Shown here: positions 6,671 to 12,678 of the stretch, one piece after another | Layout: every line of letters starts with the position of its first letter | Position numbering within the stretch: the first letter of the stretch is position 1 | IMG/VR virus record: IMGVR_UViG_3300017942_000005 | Coordinates: 1-31,749 of that record | DNA length: 31,749 bases | Source of the DNA: a virus | Reading direction: 5' to 3' (one strand) | Program-made: the position numbers and the translations under genes | The notes under the pieces: generated by a model | Database searches by the model: none | The model's input: the letters and a program-made list of their open reading frames with translations, nothing else | What the model was told of the DNA's origin: nothing

Positions 6671-7353
6671 TCCTCGTCCCCCTCTCCCTCAGATTCCGCC
6701 GGCGTGCTACCCTTCGGCGGCTTCACGTAAGTTAAGCTCGGCTTGCCGGCTTTGAAAACCAGCTTCCCCCCGTTCGGTAATTCGACGGAGGCGAGCTCGT
6801 GCTTAGCCATAAGCTCTTGAATTTGCTCCTTGTACTCGTTTTCGGACTGCTTCCACACACCGGCGTTATGAATAGCCTCGGAACAGGGGGCAAGAAGTTT
6901 TTTGAGTGCAGCCGGCAATTTCTTTGATTGCCTGGCATCCTCAATCAATTCAGGCTGCAGATCTGGCTCGCCTTTGGTTTTCTTTTGCAGGCGAGGGGGA
7001 GCGGTCGACCTCGGGGCGGCTGGGGTTGTATTTGCCATAAAGGTATTTTCTCCTTCTGATTTAATTTCTGGAATTTGCAAAACCTCACGGATTTTTGAGA
7101 GTAATTCGTAACTCTCATAAACTAAAGCTTTTTTATTCGGGTCCGGGCTGTCGAAAAATTGCAACTTCGGGATGGCTCGAAGATAATAGAGCCCGTTTGT
7201 CAGGCCCCCACGATATTCGTCAAGAATGAGATCCTGGAGGTAGCCATCTGAGCAGCCTTCGGTTTGTAGCGTTTCCCATTCCCGATCTTGGGTCAGAAAT
7301 TGGAAAAGTTTTTGCTCAGGCGTCAGGATTACTGTAAGCGGATTCGTCATCAT
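6667..7353 (-). CDS. Hypothetical protein (228 aa) with nested in-frame start
   Basis: The start is ATG at 7353 or the adjacent ATG at 7350, after GAGG. The first 100 residues are helical and Leu-rich (LTPEQKLFQFLTQDREWETL; LYYLRAIPKLQFF). A Pro/Ala/Lys linker follows, then a second helical domain and an acidic tail (ESEGEGDEE). No family is recognised. An internal ATG at 7038 (residue 106, MANTTPAAPRS) lies at the domain boundary and has AGAAGGAGAAAA upstream, so a 123-residue C-terminal protein is probably also made. Its 3' end is coupled to groES by ATGA; its 5' end overlaps the preceding gene by 38 bases. Confidence 0.72.
   Translation of the reverse strand: MMTNPLTVILTPEQKLFQFLTQDREWETLQTEGCSDGYLQDLILDEYRGGLTNGLYYLRAIPKLQFFDSPDPNKKALVYESYELLSKIREVLQIPEIKSEGENTFMANTTPAAPRSTAPPRLQKKTKGEPDLQPELIEDARQSKKLPAALKKLLAPCSEAIHNAGVWKQSENEYKEQIQELMAKHELASVELPNGGKLVFKAGKPSLTYVKPPKGSTPAESEGEGDEE
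7036..7058 (-). promoter_or_regulatory. Internal ribosome binding site and nested ATG
   Basis: On the minus strand GAAGGAGAAAATACCTTT precedes ATG (7038-7036), in frame inside the 7353-6667 gene and exactly at the junction between its N-terminal domain and the Pro/Ala linker. Confidence 0.55.
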
Positions 7354-7621
7354 ATTGAGCCTCTAAAATCTTCGCGTAATTTTGAGCGTGCAATGCTGAA
7401 CAGGCCAGAAATTGTTTGATCAGTACCAAGTATTTCCATTCCCAAAGATAACCGGTCAGAGCGCCGCAGACCGGGCATTTGCCTAGAATGGCAAATCGCG
7501 CCTCATCGGTCGCGGCATCGGGCCGGCCTTCAAGCATACGCACGGAGGAAGGCGGGGGCAAGCGGCGGGAGCCCTTCGGCGGCTGATCACGGCGGGCGCG
7601 GGTTTTAGTTGAAGGGACCAT
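7316..7621 (-). CDS. Small hypothetical protein with CPVC knuckle (101 aa)
   Basis: ATG at 7621 with GAGGT six bases upstream (inside the previous gene's 3' end). A basic Pro/Arg-rich N-terminus (TRARRDQPPKGSRRLPPP) is followed by a CPVCGA knuckle and a helical segment (LWEWKYLVLIKQFLACSALHAQNY). Only one clear CxxC pair is seen. No family is recognised. It overlaps its neighbours on both sides, as is typical of this tightly packed operon. Confidence 0.65.
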   Translation of the reverse strand: MVPSTKTRARRDQPPKGSRRLPPPSSVRMLEGRPDAATDEARFAILGKCPVCGALTGYLWEWKYLVLIKQFLACSALHAQNYAKILEAQYDDESAYSNPDA

Positions 7622-7862
7622 GAATTACCTCGGGTTTCGGATTCGGCGGCGGCGCGGAGGGCGGAATATTCCAGGCCGGAACCTGCGAATGATTCATCCT
7701 CTGCCCCAAAAATGTGACGCGCGCCGGCGGTTCATCATAGCGCATTCGTTTCTCACGCGCGCATTCATGGCAAATGACCCAAAGGGCGTTGTCGGGACCG
7801 CGGAAAGGCAGGCCCCAATCGTGGCGATGAAAACACAGAAAATACAGGAACCGCCAGATCAT
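7605..7862 (-). CDS. Small zinc-knuckle-like protein (85 aa)
   Basis: ATG at 7862 with AAAAGGAG upstream. The product begins MIWRFLYFLCFHRHDW and contains C..HRHDW early and CHEC (residues 31-34), together a plausible single metal site as in many small phage zinc-ribbon proteins. The C-terminal third is Pro-rich (IPPSAPPPNPKPE). It overlaps the next gene by 17 bases. Function unknown. Confidence 0.6.
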   Translation of the reverse strand: MIWRFLYFLCFHRHDWGLPFRGPDNALWVICHECAREKRMRYDEPPARVTFLGQRMNHSQVPAWNIPPSAPPPNPKPEVIHGPFN

Positions 7863-7918
7863 ATACCCTGCTCCTTTTCACAATACGCGGACAGGCTGCT
7901 GTAGCGATGCAGGATCAT
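7859..7918 (-). CDS. Possible 19-aa micro-ORF
   Basis: ATG at 7918 overlaps the stop of the 7918-8562 gene (TAATG), and its TGA overlaps the ATG of the next gene (ATATGA). Sequence MILHRYSSLSAYCEKEQGI. The exact coupling at both ends is the only support; it may only act as a translational bridge. Confidence 0.25.
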   Translation of the reverse strand: MILHRYSSLSAYCEKEQGI

Positions 7919-8562
7919 TAATGGTCGTCATGGTCGCTACTCCCCTGCCGTTGCGCCGTCAGAAAGCGATCGATGTCGGTGGCCTCAACTAGCCGATTAA
8001 GACTGCATGTGTTCCACCAGGCCGCAAACGCCTCCAGCAGCGCTCGGTCGTTTCTCTCGTTCTCGGCCCCTGCGGTCAGGCGAGTGATGCTTATTGACGG
8101 TCGCGGCTGTGTATCGCGGCAACGGCTGATCTTCTCGCCCGCTGGCGGCTCCGGGGCGTCGCCCTCTGGCGGCAACGGCTGATCTTTCACGAAGTCAGCG
8201 AGGATTGCGTTGGCTGCTTCTGAGTGGAATGGTAGCGGTGCTGGCGGCTCCGGGGCGTCGTCTGGCGCGGGCTGCGGAACTGACAGTAATGGCTCAACGT
8301 GCTCTTTAACAAATGCTTCTAGCTGTTCCGTACTGCCATGAAAACCCAGCTCCGTGCGTGACTCCGGGGCCTGCCTCGTTATCTGCGACTCTTCTCGACA
8401 GATAAAGTCACGAAGTCCGCCGCCCGCGGTTAAATGATGCTTGCCCTTCCGTACCGGGCAGGGCTCTAGGTAGAAATAACTTAAGCCCTCCCGCTGTATG
8501 TCCAACTTAACGGGTTCGCCCTTTCGCCACTCGCGCCACTGCTGCTGCTTATCGTTGGTCAT
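7918..8562 (-). CDS. Hypothetical protein with internal Pro-rich repeats (214 aa)
   Basis: ATG at 8562 with AAAGGA eight bases upstream. The N-terminal 70 residues look folded (WREWRKGEPVKLDIQREGLSYFYL; CPVRKGKHHL). The centre carries repeated APEPP-type segments encoded by duplicated DNA (GGCGGCTCCGGGGCGTCG at two places, and GGCAACGGCTGATCTT at two places on the plus strand). The C-terminal helix region (ALLEAFAAWWNTCSLNRLVEATDIDRFL) has a sequence often seen in phage proteins annotated as hypothetical. No family is recognised with confidence. Confidence 0.65.
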   Translation of the reverse strand: MTNDKQQQWREWRKGEPVKLDIQREGLSYFYLEPCPVRKGKHHLTAGGGLRDFICREESQITRQAPESRTELGFHGSTEQLEAFVKEHVEPLLSVPQPAPDDAPEPPAPLPFHSEAANAILADFVKDQPLPPEGDAPEPPAGEKISRCRDTQPRPSISITRLTAGAENERNDRALLEAFAAWWNTCSLNRLVEATDIDRFLTAQRQGSSDHDDH

Positions 8563-8648
8563 AGCTTTGTTCCTTTCAGCGCTTCATCAAACCTGGTCCG
8601 CCATTCCTTCAATATCAGCGCGATGCTGTACTGGATGGACCCGTTCAT
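8559..8648 (-). CDS. Possible 29-aa micro-ORF
   Basis: ATG at 8648, product MNGSIQYSIALILKEWRTRF plus nine more residues. Its TGA overlaps the ATG of the next gene. It overlaps another tiny frame (8587-8658) that starts with the same 12 bases as the 8562 gene. Composition is protein-like, but ribosome-site support is weak; at most one of the two frames is likely real. Confidence 0.3.
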   Translation of the reverse strand: MNGSIQYSIALILKEWRTRFDEALKGTKL

Positions 8649-8658
8649 CGTTGGTCAT
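8587..8658 (-). CDS. Possible 23-aa micro-ORF starting MTNDER
   Basis: ATG at 8658 overlaps the stop of the 8655 gene (ATGA) and has GGAG eight bases upstream. Its first 12 bases (ATGACCAACGAT) are identical to those of the 8562 gene, suggesting a small duplication or a truncated paralogue start. Confidence 0.3.
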   Translation of the reverse strand: MTNDERVHPVQHRADIEGMADQV

Positions 8659-8843
8659 TGCTGTCGCTCCGGTACGCTTAACATCAGCCGCCCGTACTTC
8701 GTCGGACCCGATGATTCTTGCTGTCCCGCCCACTCAAGCACGGTGGATAACGGCGCACTGTCATCAAACAGTGCCGTTTCTAGCCATGCTGAGCCCGTCT
8801 CAGCATTGCCAGCGGATCGTTCTTTAATCACTACTATGATCAT
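8655..8843 (-). CDS. Small hypothetical protein (62 aa)
   Basis: ATG at 8843 with AAAGGAG about ten bases upstream, preferred over the in-frame ATG at 8921, which lacks a good site. Product MIIVVIKERSAGNAETG, then an acidic middle (ALFDDSAPLSTVLEWAGQQ) and a short C-terminus. No family is recognised. It is part of the leftward early operon. Confidence 0.5.
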   Translation of the reverse strand: MIIVVIKERSAGNAETGSAWLETALFDDSAPLSTVLEWAGQQESSGPTKYGRLMLSVPERQQ

Positions 8844-8964
8844 CGCCGCCGTCGCTCCTTTCGTGATGGTAGCGCCTCGGACACGGACGCACAGGCGCAA
8901 GATCGCCCGACAATCCGCCATTGCGGCGCTTCCAGAGTGCGCTGAGATGCCGCCGCGCCTTCCG

Positions 8965-9030
8965 CTACACCGGTGACAGTGCGGGCGGCTTAATTCGCTT
9001 TGCTTTTTTCATGAAATGACCTCTCGCCAT
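8965..9030 (-). CDS. Possible 21-aa basic micro-ORF
   Basis: ATG at 9030, three bases after the stop of the RecT-like gene, with GAGGGAA upstream; product MARGHFMKKAKRIKPPALSP plus one residue. A second in-frame ATG at 9012 has GAGAGG. Too short to judge by composition. Confidence 0.25.
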   Translation of the reverse strand: MARGHFMKKAKRIKPPALSPV

Positions 9031-9032
9031 TT

Positions 9033-10298
9033 CTATTCCCTCGACGCTTTTACCAGTGCCGCAATCGCCAGCTCGACTTTATCATCGGGGACTTTGTTTA
9101 ATTTGACCGTTCCGGCCGTCAACTCAAGAACCTCTTTCGCCCGGGCCGTCCCTTTAGCCTCCCCACAGGCGACAAAGGCGTCCGCCATGCGCCCTCGCAG
9201 GTCCGTAGGCTCGCCTTCCTCTTCCAAGGGAGTTTCGGGCTCGGGGACCTCTTCCGGCTCATCCTGGGGCGGCTCTGGTTCGGGAGCGCCCCTTTTAGCG
9301 CGAAGCTTGGCCGCCAGATCCTCGGCCTTGCCGTTTTTGCGCTCGGGCTCGGGGTTTTGGGACTCCTCTGGCTCGCCCTGGTCGGCTAAGGCCTGGGCGA
9401 GCGCCGCCTGCCATGTCGTCTCGCCCTTATTGATCGCCTTGTACAAATCGCGGAGATCGGACAGTTCGGCCGGCGTGGATTCCCCGAGGTCATGGCCGAG
9501 GTAGCGCTTGAGTCCTGAGGGTAAGACGTTTAGTTTCGCAAAGCCGTCTGAAATCTCCCGCTCGAATTTCTTGGGATCTTTAGCTATGTCACCGAAGCGG
9601 ATCTCCAGTATTCGCGCCCGACACTCAGACTGTATGTCCCCCGGAATATGTCGGAGGATGCACTGCCGAAGAGCCTTAGACGCCAGTGCGTTTTGTTTAT
9701 TCAAAACATCGTCGTCGGTTGCCGGTATTGTATGAACCGTCTCTCCGTAGCTGTTCAGCCTCGAACTTATAGCGATGTCGCAGTTCTTACACGCGCCCCG
9801 ATCCTTATGCTTGCGCTCCACCGTCTTGCTCACTACGACCGTGGCGCTATGGGCAGTATTGGATTCCAGGTCAACGACAATGATATTGAGTAGGCGCTTG
9901 TCGTCGTCGTCGTAAACCGTGATCACCTGCTCGTCCATATTGGTCATGCAGCGCATGGCTTCCTCCGCGAAGCGAATAGAGAACCCCTCGACGCCATCGC
10001 CGACCGGCTTCTTATACCACGCCGCGCCTTGCCGCTGAGTCTGACCCGGGACTGCGTACCCTTCGGCAAACCCCGGACGCTCGCACGCGTCTAACAGTCT
10101 CCGGCGAACGTCGCTCCAATCCCGCGGGCGCCGGATGGCCATCACGAAGCGCGCCTCCACCATCGCGCGCGCCTGTGCGGCTAAAACCGCCCCTGCGGTT
10201 TCGCCCGTTGTCTCGATCTCTTCGGAGCCAAAACCCCGACGCTCAATTGTTCCACCGCCGCCCGATCGGGCTAGCGCCCTGCTTTGATCTTCAGCCAT
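9033..10298 (-). CDS. Conserved phage protein, candidate RecT/Red-beta-like annealing protein
   Basis: 421 residues from ATG 10298, which has AAAGGAC seven bases upstream; longer upstream reading is unsupported. The core (about 40-290) contains the distinctive run RFVMAIRRPRDW (50-61), VGDGVEGFSIRFAEEAMR (99-116), VIYDDD-like VITVYDDDDKRLL, SSRLNSYGE and NKQNALASKALR. I recall this pattern from a widespread phage family usually called hypothetical. Its place beside a YqaJ exonuclease suggests single-strand annealing in a two-gene recombination system. A CKNC pair sits mid-protein. Residues about 310-365 are Glu/Pro-rich linker, then a helical C-terminus. The annealase call is inference from context. 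Confidence 0.6.
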   Translation of the reverse strand: MAEDQSRALARSGGGGTIERRGFGSEEIETTGETAGAVLAAQARAMVEARFVMAIRRPRDWSDVRRRLLDACERPGFAEGYAVPGQTQRQGAAWYKKPVGDGVEGFSIRFAEEAMRCMTNMDEQVITVYDDDDKRLLNIIVVDLESNTAHSATVVVSKTVERKHKDRGACKNCDIAISSRLNSYGETVHTIPATDDDVLNKQNALASKALRQCILRHIPGDIQSECRARILEIRFGDIAKDPKKFEREISDGFAKLNVLPSGLKRYLGHDLGESTPAELSDLRDLYKAINKGETTWQAALAQALADQGEPEESQNPEPERKNGKAEDLAAKLRAKRGAPEPEPPQDEPEEVPEPETPLEEEGEPTDLRGRMADAFVACGEAKGTARAKEVLELTAGTVKLNKVPDDKVELAIAALVKASRE

Positions 10299-10309
10299 TA
10301 TTAGTCCTT

Positions 10310-10489
10310 TCAGTGACCCAAATATTTCTGATACTTCGAAAGCGTCAGGCATCGCTCGCAAACACACTTGCTCACGCCATCGACGCAAACACTCGTTAGA
10401 ACCTGATCAATAGTCGCCGCGTCCTGGCACTCGACACATGCCCCTCTCGGGACTTTTGGCTCAGGCGCCGTGTTCATTGGAAAACCCAT
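10310..10489 (-). CDS. Small zinc-finger-like protein (59 aa)
   Basis: ATG at 10489 with GGAAAGGAC upstream, preferred to an in-frame start at 10519. CVEC (19-22 region) and CVCERC later give two cysteine pairs, a likely zinc finger, followed by a basic LSKYQKYLGH tail. No family is recognised. It lies between the 10497 gene and the RecT-like gene. Confidence 0.6.
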   Translation of the reverse strand: MGFPMNTAPEPKVPRGACVECQDAATIDQVLTSVCVDGVSKCVCERCLTLSKYQKYLGH

Positions 10490-10496
10490 TGTTTTA

Positions 10497-10673
10497 TTAG
10501 TCCTTTCCAAGTTTGTCAATCTTCGCCATCAGCGCCCCAACGTCCGGCGCGTCATCCTCAAAGAGCCAATTCATAAACGCGCGCCCGCACGGTCGACAAA
10601 TCCATGAACCGAGAAATCTTCGGCAAATCCGCATTTGGGCGCATTCCATGCAGCGAGCGTACTTTTCCATCAT
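10497..10673 (-). CDS. Small zinc-finger-like protein (58 aa)
   Basis: ATG at 10673 overlaps the stop of the exonuclease gene (ATGATG with TGA inside), indicating coupling. The product MMEKYARCMECAQMRICRRF continues with WICRPCGRAF, so two CxxC pairs about 20 residues apart form a plausible zinc ribbon. The C-terminus is acidic then basic (FEDDAPDVGALMAKIDKLGKD). It is too short for many gene finders. Function unknown. Confidence 0.65.
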   Translation of the reverse strand: MMEKYARCMECAQMRICRRFLGSWICRPCGRAFMNWLFEDDAPDVGALMAKIDKLGKD

Positions 10674-11743
10674 CGGGGAGCCTTCACACGCGGCTTTTTA
10701 TATCTAAGTGTTCGATGTTTGCCCTGACGGACCACTTTATCGAACAGCCCCTCAAGCCTCGCGGTAAGCGGCTCTGTTAGCTTCGCATCAGCCGGCAAAA
10801 CGTAAACGGCGCGCGCGAGTTCCATTAGCTCGACTTGAAGCGCGTCCAGATCCGCATGCCGCGCCCCGTTCTGCTCGAAATAGGTCAACAGCGCCCCATC
10901 TTCAAGCCTCCCAGCCTCAGCGTCCCCGAGCGCGCTTAGAATGATCCGCCGGTAATGCTCAACGTCGGACTCAAGATGCGAAATCCGCTCTTTAGTTTTG
11001 GCCATATTCGCCCACGCCTCGGAAATTTCCGGTTTCAGAGAAACTATCTCTCCCTGAATCCTTCGGCGTCGCTGAAGCGTTTCAACGTGCGCGACTTCGG
11101 AGAAATCCGCCGGCGGCGGAAGATCCTTGATAACGTATTCCCAGAATCTTTCGCCGGTTTGCCGCATTTCCAATATCAGATCGTCGGCGCGGGCCGCCCG
11201 GTAAACCTCAGACTGGAACATTTTCTTGTAAGCGGGAAAGTAGACCGGAATCCAGGCGATTTCACAGCCAGCGTGCATCATCTCCCAATTAGCCTGACAG
11301 ATGACGTTTAGAGGAACGTCGTCAATAGAGTCGCCCCACCGCTCTTTTTGGATAGTTGACTTCGCTTCAACGACAGCCTCAATTTGCGGGACCATTGTCA
11401 GGTTAAGGAGAACGATTCCACACCCGTCTTTTAAGATGGGCTGTCCCGCCAAAACTGCTCCATCAAGATTCACGCAGAAGATACCGTTGCTGTCAAATAA
11501 CGTGGGTATGCCCGTCATAATCGGCTTTCCAATTTTGCGCGAGCACATCCGCATAATCGCGTCCTCAAGATCGTGCCCCGTTTCCGCGGGCTCAGAAGTC
11601 TTACCCTCTTCGAGCCGCCCGGTCTTGTCGAGCCAGACATCGGAGGCGTTTTTGTACGGGTCGGCCCCAACGATAGCGGCGATGTCGGATCCCCCGATGT
11701 ACCGCTTTCGGGCTTCTTTCTGTTCAGGAGTTAATGGAGGCAT
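10670..11743 (-). CDS. YqaJ-type viral exonuclease/recombinase nuclease
   Basis: 357 residues. The lambda-exonuclease/PD-(D/E)XK fold motifs are visible: RYIGGSDIAAIVG (14-26), HDLEDAIMRM with Glu60, VNLDGAV with Asp94, and EAVVEAKST with the catalytic E126-A-K128, followed by Gln150 in VICQANWEMMHAG. It should resect double-strand ends 5'-3' for recombination together with an annealing protein; the RecT-like candidate lies 0.4 kb downstream. A long helical C-terminal part (about 220-357) is beyond the core nuclease. ATG 11743 has GAAGGA six bases upstream. A strong intrinsic terminator lies immediately before this start, its U tract running into the ribosome site. Confidence 0.87.
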   Translation of the reverse strand: MPPLTPEQKEARKRYIGGSDIAAIVGADPYKNASDVWLDKTGRLEEGKTSEPAETGHDLEDAIMRMCSRKIGKPIMTGIPTLFDSNGIFCVNLDGAVLAGQPILKDGCGIVLLNLTMVPQIEAVVEAKSTIQKERWGDSIDDVPLNVICQANWEMMHAGCEIAWIPVYFPAYKKMFQSEVYRAARADDLILEMRQTGERFWEYVIKDLPPPADFSEVAHVETLQRRRRIQGEIVSLKPEISEAWANMAKTKERISHLESDVEHYRRIILSALGDAEAGRLEDGALLTYFEQNGARHADLDALQVELMELARAVYVLPADAKLTEPLTARLEGLFDKVVRQGKHRTLRYKKPRVKAPR

Positions 11744-11753
11744 TTGATTCCTT

Positions 11754-11813
11754 CAAAAAAACAGGGGCGACCGGCATTGATTCTTCCGTGTGTTTTCCAG
11801 GTCCGATCGCCCC
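11754..11813 (-). terminator. Intrinsic terminator/attenuator directly before the exonuclease gene
   Basis: On the minus strand GGGGCGATCGG (11813-11803) pairs with CCGGTCGCCCC (11774-11764) over 11 positions with one mismatch, followed by TG and seven T (11761-11755). The loop is 28 bases. The U tract abuts GAAGGA, the ribosome site of the exonuclease at 11743. Leftward transcripts from the operon would stop here unless antiterminated. Confidence 0.7.
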
Positions 11814-11916
11814 CGGAAGTCCATAAATGAAACTACTTTACTAGAAGCAAACAAAGTTGACGGGTACATCTTTCGGTCCCGCCTTCCGTTTCCCCGGCCT
11901 TTGGGCTGAGGGAAAG

Positions 11917-12288
11917 TCAACGAATTCTTGCGATTCGGCCCCGGCTTGTCCACTTGAACGGTATCGGAGCTAAACGTTTAGGATTACGCAATATGATTTC
12001 AAAGTCCGCGCCGGTTTCCGTCATGGGATACTTGCGGCACTCGTATACCTCGACGGTTCCTACGATATGGCCTGGATGCCCCGCCCCTGCCTCAACCTTA
12101 ACGGCGCGGTCGGCGGCCCATTCCGTCCCGTCTGGATCGCCATTGCCTTTTGTGTCGTATAGGTAAACCGTGCCCCGGTATCTCCAGGGGAAGGCAATAG
12201 TCTTGAACGTGCGCACGCGCCGCAGGATCAAATCGTTCCAAGGCCGCGTATTAGCAACCACGGGATAGTCTGGATTTAGCTCGCTCAT
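11917..12288 (-). CDS. ASCH/PUA-like domain protein
   Basis: 123 residues. NTRPWNDLILRRVRTFKTI followed by WRYRGTVYLYDTKG, HIVGTVEVYECRKY and a closing ILRNPKRLAPIPFKW matches the ASCH pattern (an N-terminal PW..LI..G.K..E.R stretch, RG.v.I, G.I.G.v.v..c, and a final P.P). ASCH proteins are small beta-barrels related to PUA domains and thought to bind RNA or modified nucleotides. The usual Gly-Lys after LI is replaced by Arg-Arg. ATG 12288 overlaps the stop of the upstream gene (ATGA) and has GAGGT upstream. Function in the phage is unknown. Confidence 0.7.
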   Translation of the reverse strand: MSELNPDYPVVANTRPWNDLILRRVRTFKTIAFPWRYRGTVYLYDTKGNGDPDGTEWAADRAVKVEAGAGHPGHIVGTVEVYECRKYPMTETGADFEIILRNPKRLAPIPFKWTSRGRIARIR

Positions 12289-12443
12289 TCTTCAACCTCG
12301 ATTCCGTGTTCTCGGAGAAAATCGGTCAAATCGTCCATAAGATCCTGCTTGTCGTAGTGACCGCGCCCGGAGACGTTATCCCCGAAAGCGTCCTTGATCC
12401 GGTAGCAAAATGCCTCAAGGTCGGCTTTAGTTAATCTTGGCAT
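12285..12443 (-). CDS. Small acidic hypothetical protein (52 aa)
   Basis: ATG at 12443 with GAGGT five bases upstream; the stop overlaps the ATG of the ASCH-like gene. Product MPRLTKADLEAFCYRIKDAF, then HYDKQDLMDDLTDFLREHGIEVEE. It looks like a compact helical protein. It overlaps the preceding gene by 17 bases. No family is recognised. Confidence 0.65.
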   Translation of the reverse strand: MPRLTKADLEAFCYRIKDAFGDNVSGRGHYDKQDLMDDLTDFLREHGIEVEE

Positions 12444-12678
12444 TCGAAACCTCGAATTCAATTATCGCCATTGGCACAATGCACCAAAGTATTTTAGGAC
12501 TGTGAACGTATGGCGATGTCACCAGCGCTTGGGCCGCAGCATCATCGTAGCAGACCGAGTAGGCCGTCTTGCCCCAATCGTTCGTATACTCGAAAACCGC
12601 AAAGCATTGCGGATCGCCTGGGTACACGCCGTCTCCGGCTATGATTTCATCAGCGATTTTCTTGCTAATTGTCGCCAT
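12427..12678 (-). CDS. Small hypothetical protein (83 aa)
   Basis: ATG at 12678 with GAGGT five bases upstream, inside the 3' end of the ATPase gene. Product [20 protein letters not shown] with a beta-rich core (FAVFEYTNDWGKTAYSVCY; ILWCIVPMAIIEFEV). No family is recognised. Tight overlaps on both sides argue for co-translation with the ATPase gene. Confidence 0.68.
   Translation of the reverse strand: MATISKKIADEIIAGDGVYPGDPQCFAVFEYTNDWGKTAYSVCYDDAAAQALVTSPYVHSPKILWCIVPMAIIEFEVSNAKIN

Noticed and set aside
6765-6790. CCCCCGTTCGGTAATTCGACGG, resembling the operator box
   Set aside because: Inside a coding region, mismatched in the core, and with no promoter or gene start next to it.
9016-9504. 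Rightward Ser/Gly-rich frame of 162 codons
   Set aside because: It is the complement of the Glu/Pro-rich linker of the RecT-like gene; Ser/Gly richness is a codon artefact.
11753-11953. Leftward open frame of 66 codons between the ASCH-like and exonuclease genes
   Set aside because: It runs through the intrinsic terminator, has basic low-quality composition and no ribosome site at its start.
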